Below, piece by piece: positions 1 to 7,563 of a DNA stretch of 36,204 bases (its first letter is position 1; every line of letters starts with the position of its first letter). The notes under the pieces were generated by a model that ran no database searches, was not told the DNA's origin, and saw only the letters and a program-made list of their open reading frames with translations. The stretch is taken from the IMG/VR virus record IMGVR_UViG_3300033153_005640, positions 1 through 36,204 of that record; one strand, given 5' to 3'. Both the position numbers and the translations under genes were made by a program. This DNA is from a virus.

Positions 1-172
1 TAACATTGCGAAGAGTAAGGTCCTGAGGGCTCTTGCCCTCCAGGATCTCACCCAACACATGAAACAGTTCCACGGCTAGAGGAGGTAGTTGTGCGTCGTC
101 GTTATACACCATAAAATACAGTGCTCGAATCGTATGTAACTTTTGTGAATCTTTATTCTTACTTCGACTCAT
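1..172 (-). CDS. Partial hypothetical protein, cut by left edge
   Basis: An open frame runs leftward off the window edge with no stop, giving at least 57 residues. It begins MSRSKNKDSQK and continues with a run of hydrophobic and acidic residues (LAVELFHVLGEIL) that looks helical. I chose the ATG at 172, which overlaps the last 14 bases of the zinc-ribbon gene upstream, as is usual in this operon; a second in-frame ATG at 112 is the alternative. Neither has a strong Shine-Dalgarno site. No family is recognised and the C-terminus is missing. It would be the seventh gene of the leftward operon. Confidence 0.5.
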   Translation of the reverse strand, partial: MSRSKNKDSQKLHTIRALYFMVYNDDAQLPPLAVELFHVLGEILEGKSPQDLTLRNV

Positions 173-338
173 TGGCAGGCTCGTTCTCGAACGGTTTAGT
201 GCCACAACCACCACTACAAATTAGAAGACCTCCCGTAGTATGGGAATCCTCTAATTTACAACCACAATCAGGACAAGTTCTTACTCTACTTGCAGTCTTA
301 GTCTTGTCCTGATCCTCCTCTACGCCGTACTTTTCCAT
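159..338 (-). CDS. Small zinc-ribbon protein, 59 aa
   Basis: This 59-residue gene starts directly after the stop of the gene at 339-764 with no spacer, which implies coupled translation. Residues 22-25 are CPDC, followed by a further Cys at 27, then a beta-like stretch and CSGGC at 41-45: two Cys pairs about 16 residues apart, as in a zinc ribbon. The N-terminus is charged and the last ten residues are polar. Such tiny zinc ribbons in phages often bind nucleic acid or a host polymerase, but nothing here shows the partner. The plus-strand frame over the same bases has no ribosome-binding site and is rejected as its shadow. Confidence 0.7.
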   Translation of the reverse strand: MEKYGVEEDQDKTKTASRVRTCPDCGCKLEDSHTTGGLLICSGGCGTKPFENEPANESK

Positions 339-764
339 TTACTTTTTCGCTTCCTTCTTAGCGCCCTCTTTCTTACCGGGTGCCTTCGGAGCATTACCGG
401 GTGCCTTCGGAGCAGCATCCGCAGGAGAGGTCTTAGGCGCTTTTTTCTTGGTTTCTTTCCGTAGAAAGATTTCTTCTACGAGGGTCATTACACGAGTATA
501 ACACCCTGTACGTCTTTTTGCACCTGCCGGTGCTTTACATAGATTGTCCAGGGTTTCTACCATGTAGCCGTCGGTACCCTTAACCATTACGACTACATCG
601 GGAGTGAGGCTGGTATCTACGTCCGTGATAACGGAAACCAATTCCTCCGTCGCGGTTACCTTTGCCTGTTCCTCCGAGAGGAGTTCAATCATCTTCTCCG
701 CGTCTACGGCCTTCTCTTCTGATTTGCCGCAGCGCCCACATACATCTTTTACTGTTACGTCCAT
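339..764 (-). CDS. Hypothetical protein with Lys/Ala/Pro-rich tail, 141 aa
   Basis: A good Shine-Dalgarno site (AAGGGAG) precedes the ATG at 764. The protein begins with a CGRC pair (residues 9-12) in a VCGRCGKSEEK context; two more Cys follow near residues 76 and 88, so a single metal site is possible but not certain. The middle (about 30-100) is a mixed alpha/beta domain that I do not recognise. The last 35 residues are almost only Lys, Ala, Pro and Gly, with a repeated APKAPG, like a histone H1-type nucleic-acid-binding tail. It lies between the endolysin and the zinc-ribbon gene. Function unknown; nucleic-acid binding is an inference from the tail. Confidence 0.75.
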   Translation of the reverse strand: MDVTVKDVCGRCGKSEEKAVDAEKMIELLSEEQAKVTATEELVSVITDVDTSLTPDVVVMVKGTDGYMVETLDNLCKAPAGAKRRTGCYTRVMTLVEEIFLRKETKKKAPKTSPADAAPKAPGNAPKAPGKKEGAKKEAKK

Positions 765-789
765 CGGTTACTCCCTTTTTACGTGTTCG

Positions 790-1956
790 TTATTGGACAC
801 GTTGTGTTAAACTTTTGCAGGTTTGAGGACCTGCTTTACCGTCTACCTTTAATTGATCTACAGGTTCCGGATGTTCGTTGTTCCAGGTTTCCTGGAATGA
901 CTTAATAGCTGCTTTGGTCTTAGCACCGTACTTACCATCTACGGCTAAACGATGCCCTAGCTTTATAAGACACTCTTGTACCTTTTTTGTCGTTAATATC
1001 TTGGTCTCAGGATCCCGGTCACTATCCTGGGTCGGAGTTTCTTCTCCGTATTCAGGATTATCTACCTCATCGTATTCAAAGGACTCGATATCCGCTACCG
1101 CATTTGCAACCTTAACGTCGTACCGCTGTACGAAGGCGTACTGTTCGATAGGAATACTATCAAAGGCCGCATCATTTACATCCCTGTAAGGCCACAGAGG
1201 CCCCGTGTCCGTCTTACCCGACCTCCAGTCCGTGTGGGCACTCATAAAATCAGAGTCCATTTTACCAGGTAAAGCAGCTCGAATGATACGTTTGAGTTTG
1301 ATGTTACTGACTACCTGCTCCGTCGTATAGGGCTGCATTATCTTACAACCTCGGTAAGGCGGATTTAGACGTACCGGCGGTGCTGAAGTTACGAGTTTCT
1401 CGGGGAGAGGGCCTGCCCAATAATGCCACCTATCTGTTTTCTTGTCCTTGTGCAGGTTCCCTGCATTTACCATCTCGATAGCAATCGAGTCTTTATTCCT
1501 GTGAGGCTCGTGCCATGCACCGTGCATCAAAGGGATAAGATAAAAAGGATAGTCCTCGTACCCTAAAATGAAATGAGTAGATGCGCCGGCGTAACCCTGC
1601 TTACCGTTTTTCTTGGTAACCTTTTTAGAACTGAACCAACTTACGGTACGCCATTGATGAATACCCGCAGTAAAATGATCTACCCACCAGAGAGGCTCTT
1701 TGTCTTTCAGGCGGTTGGCGTTGTACTGTTTAGTAGGGTAGTGCTTGTAGAGACCTTTCTTATAGTTACGGATACGTTGGTGCGTATGGATGAATAGGGC
1801 ATCCAGGCAGTCTACCGCTTCTTCTTGAGTTAGGATCTGCGTTCCTGCTTTTGTCCAAAGGTCCCGCAACGTTTTCTCCGCTGCGTCAGATTTCTTAGCA
1901 ATCCTATTCCAAAAACTGGTACGACTAAGCTCGAAAAAATCTTCTAGCTGTTTCAT
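790..1956 (-). CDS. Endolysin: N-acetylmuramoyl-L-alanine amidase with peptidoglycan-binding domain
   Basis: This is a zinc amidase of the Amidase_2 / T7-lysozyme type, which cuts the bond between muramic acid and the peptide stem of peptidoglycan to release phage. Zinc ligands and catalytic residues fit the family: H94 in WVDHFTAG, the AWHEP segment at 147-151 followed by the family motif SIAIEMVNAG (E161), H241 in AHTDWR, and K248/D250 in SGKTDTGPLWP. About 80 N-terminal residues precede the amidase domain and are unassigned. Residues about 320-388 form a PG_binding_1 repeat (LAVDGKYGAKTKAAIKSFQ, then KVDGKAGPQT). There is no signal peptide, so a holin elsewhere is expected. The ATG at 1956 overlaps the nuclease stop (ATGA) with a GAGGA site upstream. 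Confidence 0.9.
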   Translation of the reverse strand: MKQLEDFFELSRTSFWNRIAKKSDAAEKTLRDLWTKAGTQILTQEEAVDCLDALFIHTHQRIRNYKKGLYKHYPTKQYNANRLKDKEPLWWVDHFTAGIHQWRTVSWFSSKKVTKKNGKQGYAGASTHFILGYEDYPFYLIPLMHGAWHEPHRNKDSIAIEMVNAGNLHKDKKTDRWHYWAGPLPEKLVTSAPPVRLNPPYRGCKIMQPYTTEQVVSNIKLKRIIRAALPGKMDSDFMSAHTDWRSGKTDTGPLWPYRDVNDAAFDSIPIEQYAFVQRYDVKVANAVADIESFEYDEVDNPEYGEETPTQDSDRDPETKILTTKKVQECLIKLGHRLAVDGKYGAKTKAAIKSFQETWNNEHPEPVDQLKVDGKAGPQTCKSLTQRVQ

Positions 1957-2786
1957 TTGGGTCCTCTACATTCGTCGTAAAAACCACACCACTTTGGCAT
2001 ACAAGCCCAGCTGGTAGGATCTGTACGGGGAAAAAATCCTCGTTTAATTAAATCAACCGTTGCTTCCAGGTCCTCTATTAAAAGATTGGTATCGTGAGGG
2101 GTCCTGATGGACTTCTGCGGTACGTATCGAGCACCTGACTTAAGAGTTAAAAGCATATCTACCCGTACGTGCGGAGTACCTTCAGCATGCGAATAAAAAG
2201 TAAGTTGCGGAGCATTACGGATCTGATGGTCGGACCATTTCTTACCCGTACATTTCAAGTCGGATACTACTTCCATATACAGGGGTTCTTCGCCTTCTTC
2301 CAACGGCACAGTACTGTCTACCTGGATGCGGTCTACGAGATCTATAAAACCGATAACAGGTACAGTACCGAACTTAACGGCAAAAGAAGATTCTACTTTC
2401 ACAGGGTTGATCAGAGGGACGGCGGTTTTGTGATAAATTCCAAAACTGTGGAGCGTACTATCCTTCATCTTACCCGGAACAACGTCGCCCCAATCCTCTA
2501 TGTCACTTAGACGATTCTCAAAAGAGTCCGCGACGGCTTGGGTTGCTTCCTCTAATCCGAGAGGCTTTCCTGTGTCGATGGTATTTTGGTGGGTAACTTC
2601 GGCGCCCTTATGTATTGCACTCCCCCTAATCAAGGCTATTCCCGGCGCGCTTTTCATACCGCATATATAACGGTAGTAATAACCTTTCATACATCGTTTG
2701 GCTGAACCATATTGGGAAGGAGAAAACCTTCCTTGGTATGGCAGTCCTTTGTCCTCAAAATCTGGGGGCAATTTTAATTCTTTCAA
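1953..2786 (-). CDS. PD-(D/E)XK exonuclease, Cas4/RecB-like
   Basis: The 277-residue protein has the marks of the PDDEXK_1 group (Cas4, AddB C-terminal, RecB nuclease). In order: SPSQYGSAKRC (22-32), RGSAIHKGAE (54-63), the metal-binding D149 in GFIDLVD, D176-x-K178 in VVSDLKCTG, and the QLTFYSHA helix (194-201) with its conserved Gln and Tyr. Three C-terminal Cys (262, 267, 273) together with Cys32 or Cys42 could hold the iron-sulfur cluster usual in Cas4/AddB. The start is TTG at 2786, overlapping the stop of the gene before it (TTGA) and preceded by AAGGGAG; the next Met would remove conserved residues. Next to the SNF2 helicase it probably serves DNA recombination or end processing. Confidence 0.85.
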   Translation of the reverse strand: MKELKLPPDFEDKGLPYQGRFSPSQYGSAKRCMKGYYYRYICGMKSAPGIALIRGSAIHKGAEVTHQNTIDTGKPLGLEEATQAVADSFENRLSDIEDWGDVVPGKMKDSTLHSFGIYHKTAVPLINPVKVESSFAVKFGTVPVIGFIDLVDRIQVDSTVPLEEGEEPLYMEVVSDLKCTGKKWSDHQIRNAPQLTFYSHAEGTPHVRVDMLLTLKSGARYVPQKSIRTPHDTNLLIEDLEATVDLIKRGFFPRTDPTSWACMPKWCGFYDECRGPK

Positions 2787-3136
2787 TGAGACTCCCTTCC
2801 ACCTTCTGTAGGTGCGGGCGGAACGGTTTGTTCGTTCCTACCCGGTACGCGGTCTACCGCAGGTTGTTTTTCCGGTTGTTGTACCATGCTGTCGCTAGCT
2901 CTCATAAGCGCGGACATAGCCATAGGCACATTTTCGGATTCTTTTTCTTCTTTAGGGACTTCCTCAGGGGTTGCTTCTTTCTCGTCAGATGTCGAAAAAC
3001 TCAAAGCAACTTCAGCGTTGGTTACGTGAACCTCGAAAGGATCTGTTTTGACGCTTACTTCATCAGGGTTTAAAGTCACCCCCAATGCTTTACCTAGGAG
3101 GGCTATTAAGTCCTTTTCCTCAAGCACAATCTTCAT
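2783..3136 (-). CDS. Small acidic hypothetical protein, 117 aa
   Basis: I start this gene at the ATG at 3136, which has an ideal AAAGGAG site lying inside the last codons of the helicase gene; the longer frame from 3211 has no such site and would overlap the helicase by over 70 bases. The N-terminus MKIVLEEKDLIALLGKAL looks like an amphipathic helix, followed by a beta-rich stretch to about residue 60. The second half is Glu/Pro-rich and probably disordered (KEEKESEN, then PEKQPAVDRVPGR). No family is recognised. Its position between helicase and nuclease suggests an accessory role in DNA metabolism, which is only an inference. Confidence 0.7.
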   Translation of the reverse strand: MKIVLEEKDLIALLGKALGVTLNPDEVSVKTDPFEVHVTNAEVALSFSTSDEKEATPEEVPKEEKESENVPMAMSALMRASDSMVQQPEKQPAVDRVPGRNEQTVPPAPTEGGRESH

Positions 3137-3138
3137 GG

Positions 3139-5142
3139 TTACTCCTTTAAGATTTTTGCTCGTGTGATAGACCGTTTTACGTTTGTATCTAAAATACATT
3201 CTTTTGTCCACGGTTCTACATTATTTTTTACACATAATGTAAATTCGGCACACACGACGCAGTTAATTTTCTGGGTTAAAGTTCTGGAGATATCCTGACG
3301 TAAGTCCAAAGCTTTTAGCTGTTGTTCTTCTAAAGTACCTCGGGCAATTAAGCGATAAATAATAGTTTTCTTTAGCTGGCCTATCCGATAGTTGCGTTTA
3401 CGGGACTGAAGCCAATCGTCCAACCTCCAGTTACGGGAGTAGTAGACCATGTACGCCGCTGCAGTTAGCGTGATTACAATGCCTGTCTGTATCTGGCCTA
3501 GATATACGGAGCAGGTTTTATCTGTTTGGAATACCGTAGCATGGTCTTTAATATGCCCGGAGTTAGAACCGTCTACTCGAACGTATTTCCATTTATGTTT
3601 AGCCAGTAGGGCTGTAATGTCGTTAAGTTCTGCTTTAAAGTTAGCCCAGATGATTACCTTGTGTTCCGGGTTATCTAGAAGGTCTATTAAAAGGTCTTCT
3701 AGTGCTTTTAACTTGGGATTGTCTTTATAGTTATGCTGTTCACGCTCTCCGCCTCCTTGAATACAGTTCGGGGCTCCGGGTTGTGTCCCAGTAGACACAC
3801 ACTCCATTAAGCGTTCGCAATTATCGCAGATAACCGTGTTTTTAGGTTTGTATACAAAACCACTACATAACTGTAATAGCTTATTCAAACGGTTGGCGGC
3901 ACTGAGAGGTACCGGATCTTCCCCAGGAAAAAGAAATTCTTCGTGGTTTACGGCGTAATTATAATCCTTGATCTGAGGTTTACTCAAAGCGAACATAATG
4001 TCCACCTCCTGTTGGGGCGGAAGATCTACGCACTCATTCAAGGCTCTCTTGGACGTGATAGGATCCATGATACGGTTCAACTCATCTAGGTTCGTATACC
4101 CTGTTACGATGTGTTTATGGTAAGGAGAGAACGTAACGTACTTCTTACAGAATCGAGGCCAGTCAGTCCCTACGATATAAGGAGCCAAAAATTGTAGCTG
4201 AGGGTACAGATCCCGGGGATCGCCTTGAGATATAGTACCGGTTAAGAGATACCTACGTACTGCGTTACGCGATAGCTTAAGCACCGCTTTAGTCTGTTGG
4301 CTTCTGATGTTTTTAATCCTATGACTCTCATCGGCTACGATAATATCGTAGTGTAGGTCTGATATCCATTGAGGTCCGCGTGTCTGTAGAATCTCTTCCA
4401 CTTCTGCACGGATTTCTTTTAGGGGCCGATGCTTTACCCACTCCTGGGCTAGTCTCTTCTGGTCTGCGGTGTTATTGATTCTACGTAGTAAACGTACCAA
4501 TCCGTCGGAAGGAATCACCAGAGGTGGGAATACTTTTTGAGTAGCCGCGAACAAAGTAGGCACTGCATGGTTCCGAACAATACCGTAGCTGGTGATTAGA
4601 AAAGACGCGGATGTTTCTTTAAACTCTGTCATCCTACGGAACTTTGCTTTTGCGTCTCCTTTCAAGACTATAGAACTGAGTTGACCTCCCGTGTGGAGCT
4701 TAATCTCCGCCGCCCAGTTTTCTAAGCCTACTACTGGACATAGGATCAAAGCTTTTTGTTTTAGTTGGTGGACTGTATCGATGACTACTTTACTCTTACC
4801 AGTACCCATTTCACATTCCAGAATATAACGATAGTTGTGTAAGAGCGTATGAAGATCTTCCAGTTGGTGCGCGTAACTTGGAACTACGGGGTCCTGTACC
4901 GGACGTCTCTCGTGCTCCTCCACTCGTTTAATCCAAGCAGCCGCTTCCTCAGAAAATGTATAATGGTCATTTACTTTCGGGAAATCATGTAGTACGTTTA
5001 TTAGAAAGGGAGGAAATGCCGGAAAGACCCAAGTATTTTGGCGCTTAAGGAACGTGGCGCCGTATACGCGAGACCACCCATGATTGGATGCTGCTACTGT
5101 GAATAAAGGTAGATTGTTAATACTTATAACGTTTATTTGCAT
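3139..5142 (-). CDS. SNF2-family DEAD/DEAH helicase
   Basis: This 667-residue superfamily 2 protein carries the SNF2/Rad54-type motor. Motif I is EMGTGKSK (111-118), motif II is ADESHRIKN (270-278), motif III is LLTGTIS (299-305), motif IV lies at KVIIWANF (495-502), and motif VI is RKRNYRIGQ (581-589), the form typical of SNF2 ATPases. A Cys cluster between the two RecA lobes (C439, C442, C448, C460) suggests a zinc finger, and a second pair (C628, C631) sits near the C-terminus. The first 90 residues are an unassigned N-terminal domain. It would translocate on duplex DNA and remodel replication or transcription complexes. It is the first gene of the leftward operon, with an AGGAG site before the ATG at 5142. 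Confidence 0.9.
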   Translation of the reverse strand: MQINVISINNLPLFTVAASNHGWSRVYGATFLKRQNTWVFPAFPPFLINVLHDFPKVNDHYTFSEEAAAWIKRVEEHERRPVQDPVVPSYAHQLEDLHTLLHNYRYILECEMGTGKSKVVIDTVHQLKQKALILCPVVGLENWAAEIKLHTGGQLSSIVLKGDAKAKFRRMTEFKETSASFLITSYGIVRNHAVPTLFAATQKVFPPLVIPSDGLVRLLRRINNTADQKRLAQEWVKHRPLKEIRAEVEEILQTRGPQWISDLHYDIIVADESHRIKNIRSQQTKAVLKLSRNAVRRYLLTGTISQGDPRDLYPQLQFLAPYIVGTDWPRFCKKYVTFSPYHKHIVTGYTNLDELNRIMDPITSKRALNECVDLPPQQEVDIMFALSKPQIKDYNYAVNHEEFLFPGEDPVPLSAANRLNKLLQLCSGFVYKPKNTVICDNCERLMECVSTGTQPGAPNCIQGGGEREQHNYKDNPKLKALEDLLIDLLDNPEHKVIIWANFKAELNDITALLAKHKWKYVRVDGSNSGHIKDHATVFQTDKTCSVYLGQIQTGIVITLTAAAYMVYYSRNWRLDDWLQSRKRNYRIGQLKKTIIYRLIARGTLEEQQLKALDLRQDISRTLTQKINCVVCAEFTLCVKNNVEPWTKECILDTNVKRSITRAKILKE

Positions 5143-5201
5143 GGTAGTTACTCCTAATTTCGGCTATGCTTCTTTAGGGATTTTAATATAAAGGAGCCAT
5201 T
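5143..5201 (+). promoter_or_regulatory. Divergent spacer between the two transcription arms
   Basis: This 59-bp gap separates the leftward helicase operon from the rightward structural operon. It holds Shine-Dalgarno sites on both strands: AGGAG for the helicase and AAAGGAG for the portal. It is AT-rich, but the only TATA-like run (TATAAA, 5187-5192) overlaps the portal ribosome site and cannot serve as its -10 box. Promoters for one or both directions are expected here from the gene layout, but I cannot point to a convincing one. Confidence 0.35.
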
Positions 5202-6929
5202 ATGGCGAATGAATTTGACTTGTCAGACCCCTTTGCAATGAGTAATCCTAGGAGGTCCGGACTACATTCCAGCCCCTACGATTTACACAGTCAGCTATAC
5301 ACTCCTCGTAGATTAAAAGAACTGTTCAAATGGTGTGAATTTCTCTTCTATAACAGTCCTCAAATCTACGCCGCACTCCGTAAATTCGGAGAATATCCTA
5401 TAACGGATTTTACTTATGAGACGTCAAATAGTTCTCTTAAGAAAAAATATAAGAATCTACTGGAAACCACACTGAGAGCTCGGGAACTCTTAGTTGAAAT
5501 GACTATGGACAAGTACGTATATGGAAATGCCTTTATCTCTATGTACCAACCCTTCCTACGGTATTTGAAATGTCCTAAGTGCAACTCCCTGACAAACATC
5601 AAAAATCTATCGTATGAATACTCCTATGACAAATTACAGTTTCGGTATACGTGCCCTAACTGTAAAAAGTCTGTAGTGGCGGGCGAGAAAGAGGTGGAAG
5701 ACCGCAAGCTCGCAATTAGCAGAGGGATTAATTTTATTCGATGGGATCCTAAGCTCATGGATATCGACCACAATCCTATTACAGCTCAGTCCATCTACTA
5801 TTACACTATTCCTCCTGAATTAACTACTCGCGTACAGCATGGACACCGTAGTTTGATTGACACGCTACCCTTGAGTTTCTTAAAGACCATAAAAGAGAAG
5901 AAGCACTTTAAGTTTGCACCCCAAGCCATCCGACATCTAAAAGTAGGTGGGCCTGCAGGGGTTAGTCCTCAGTGGGGCCTTCCTCCTACACTCCCAGCTC
6001 TCCCCATGTTCCATTTTGTAGCCGCGCTACGTAAAGCTAACGAGGCAATTGCCTTAGATTACATGGTACCGTTACGTGTCGTACACCCCGGACGCGGTGC
6101 TAGTCCGATGGATCCAGTTACATCTATTAGCCTGGAGAACTGGAAGGACAATATGAAAGCGAGTTTTGGAGAGTGGCGGAAGGACCCTCTTCATATAATG
6201 TTCGCACCCATTCCAGTTGAAACTGCGCAAATAGGCGGACAGGGTCGTGCCTTATTGACCTTGGGCGAAGTACAGGAAGCTGAAAAAGGAATGATCTCTT
6301 CCCTGGGAGTACCTATTGAATTCATCTACGGAGGTTTAACGGGCAAAGGGATGGAAGCTACATTGCGTCTCATCGAGAACCAGCTACAGACACACATTGC
6401 AGACCTAAAAGATCTACTCCAGTGGGTTGCCGATAGCTGTGCCAAGTTCTTAGGCTGGCCTAAAATAAAAACTGGGATGACACCTTTCCGTATTACTGAT
6501 GACTATATGCAAAAGCAGATCATTATGCAGATGTATATGCAGGGTATTCAAACTGGCGACCAGACTATTTCTGATACTACTATTACCGAGTTGAATAACA
6601 TCGACTTGGACAAAGAACGGGAACGTATTAAACAGGAAGCATTGGATAAAGTACGAGCACAGCAGGAGCTGGAGCTGGAAATTAAGAAGATCCAGAATAA
6701 CATGGCACAGCAGATTCAAATGGCCGCACAGGAAGGAACTGTTTCGTATGACCAACAACAGATTATCGGTCAAGCTGATCAGATTGTAGCACAGTTAATG
6801 ACTCTTGACGCCGGAATGCGTAAGAGTCATCTGGATGCATTACAGGTTGAAGACTACATCTTATACTCGGTCGTAATTCAACGAATGGAACAACAGGAAC
6901 AAACTCTGCAAGGTCAAGGAGGCTACTAA
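5202..6929 (+). CDS. Portal protein with zinc-ribbon insert
   Basis: The 575-residue protein has the look of a phage portal, the dodecameric ring at the head vertex through which DNA is packaged and ejected. Support: size, position as the first gene of the structural arm, the VYGNAFISMY segment typical of portal N-terminal regions, a stem-like portion (GVPIEFIYGGLTGKGMEATLRLIE) and a long Gln/Glu-rich C-terminal coiled coil from about residue 460. A four-Cys zinc ribbon (C124, C127, C151, C154) is inserted in the N-terminal half. The ATG has an AAAGGAG site. Assignment rests on pattern rather than a single diagnostic motif; another head-vertex protein is the main alternative. Confidence 0.75.
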   Translation: MANEFDLSDPFAMSNPRRSGLHSSPYDLHSQLYTPRRLKELFKWCEFLFYNSPQIYAALRKFGEYPITDFTYETSNSSLKKKYKNLLETTLRARELLVEMTMDKYVYGNAFISMYQPFLRYLKCPKCNSLTNIKNLSYEYSYDKLQFRYTCPNCKKSVVAGEKEVEDRKLAISRGINFIRWDPKLMDIDHNPITAQSIYYYTIPPELTTRVQHGHRSLIDTLPLSFLKTIKEKKHFKFAPQAIRHLKVGGPAGVSPQWGLPPTLPALPMFHFVAALRKANEAIALDYMVPLRVVHPGRGASPMDPVTSISLENWKDNMKASFGEWRKDPLHIMFAPIPVETAQIGGQGRALLTLGEVQEAEKGMISSLGVPIEFIYGGLTGKGMEATLRLIENQLQTHIADLKDLLQWVADSCAKFLGWPKIKTGMTPFRITDDYMQKQIIMQMYMQGIQTGDQTISDTTITELNNIDLDKERERIKQEALDKVRAQQELELEIKKIQNNMAQQIQMAAQEGTVSYDQQQIIGQADQIVAQLMTLDAGMRKSHLDALQVEDYILYSVVIQRMEQQEQTLQGQGGY

Positions 6930-7414
6930 TGAAAACTGTACCCATAGTACCTGCGCCCCCGGGAGTGGATACTGACTTTTTTTTGAACACAATGTTCGCC
7001 CCTCCAAGTACTCCGGAAACAGCTGTGGAGACAGATAAAAAAGAGGAGTCGTCTAAGGCCACCGAGATAAGCTATGATTGTCGTACCCAGACTCTTGTGT
7101 TGTGGCGTCCGCCGGAAGTATGTGTACACTGTAAGGACTCGTCCGACGCTGCCCCTCTAGGGGAGGGTGACCTAACGGTATGCCCGCACGTACAGACTAC
7201 GCAGTACCAAGAAGTTGTTAATTCGGTATTCACGAAGAAAACAATCTTACACTTCGAAGAGTTTTTCATGCTACCTAACGGCACGAGATGTGTTCAGCTC
7301 GTGTGGCTCGTAGTTAAAAAAGTAGATAAGCCTAAAGAGAAACCGGTATACCCACCCAACCCGGAAAAAGTCTTCGCTCAAAAAGATGAGGAGCCAAAAG
7401 ATAAGGATGTATAG
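6929..7414 (+). CDS. Hypothetical protein, 161 aa, possible metal site
   Basis: The ATG overlaps the portal stop by one base (TAATG), with AAGGAGG eleven bases upstream, so the two are co-translated. Residues 1-45 are Pro/Glu/Lys-rich and probably disordered. The middle contains CVHC (about 65-68) and CPH (about 85-87), which could form a single C2-CH zinc site, followed by a beta-rich section (LHFEEFFMLPNG, VQLVWLVVKKV). The last 35 residues are again Pro/Lys-rich. No family is recognised. Linkage to the portal suggests a small head or neck component. Confidence 0.7.
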   Translation: MKTVPIVPAPPGVDTDFFLNTMFAPPSTPETAVETDKKEESSKATEISYDCRTQTLVLWRPPEVCVHCKDSSDAAPLGEGDLTVCPHVQTTQYQEVVNSVFTKKTILHFEEFFMLPNGTRCVQLVWLVVKKVDKPKEKPVYPPNPEKVFAQKDEEPKDKDV

Positions 7415-7440
7415 CACACCCTTATCTCCCCCTTTTATCC
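7399..7440 (+). terminator. Probable Rho-independent terminator
   Basis: AGATAAGG at 7399-7406 pairs exactly with CCTTATCT at 7420-7427 (8 bp). Inside the loop TGT (7408-7410) can pair with ACA (7416-7418), leaving a five-base loop. A C-run then TTTT follows (7428-7436), a short U-tract. The hairpin begins inside the last codons of the preceding gene and sits before the polymerase leader, so it would separate the portal transcript from the polymerase transcript. The weak U-tract lowers confidence. Confidence 0.5.
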
Positions 7441-7563
7441 TACAGCCATATGAGCCACGGGATAATCCTTGCGATAGTGATTAACATTCAGTTCCTTTCA
7501 GTTAGATGTTTCACTATATTCTTATACCAAATTAGTCTATACTTTTGACACTTGGAGGATCTG
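7415..7563 (+). promoter_or_regulatory. Leader region upstream of the RNA polymerase gene
   Basis: This 149-bp gap is the longest gene-free stretch in the window. After the terminator it is AT-rich, and TATACTTTTGACACTT lies at 7538-7553, just before a GGAGG ribosome site (7554-7558). The same 16-base pattern, with changes, occurs at 17315-17330 and 18853-18868 in two other long gaps (11 of 16 positions identical in all three). It could be a -10-like element or a promoter for the phage polymerase. I see no matching -35 box here. Confidence 0.35.

Noticed and set aside
121-312. Plus-strand frame of 63 codons near the left edge
   Set aside because: No ribosome site, low-complexity product, and it lies opposite a well-placed minus-strand zinc-ribbon gene.
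3137-3211. Longer N-terminus for the acidic protein ending at 2783
   Set aside because: It would overlap the helicase gene heavily and has no ribosome site; ATG 3136 has an ideal AAAGGAG.
7552-7563. TTG start four codons before the polymerase ATG
   Set aside because: The GGAGG site overlaps this TTG, so ATG 7564 is the properly spaced start.
7415-7563. tRNA or riboswitch in the longest gap
   Set aside because: No cloverleaf, no conserved tRNA arm sequences and no complex fold beyond the terminator hairpin were seen.
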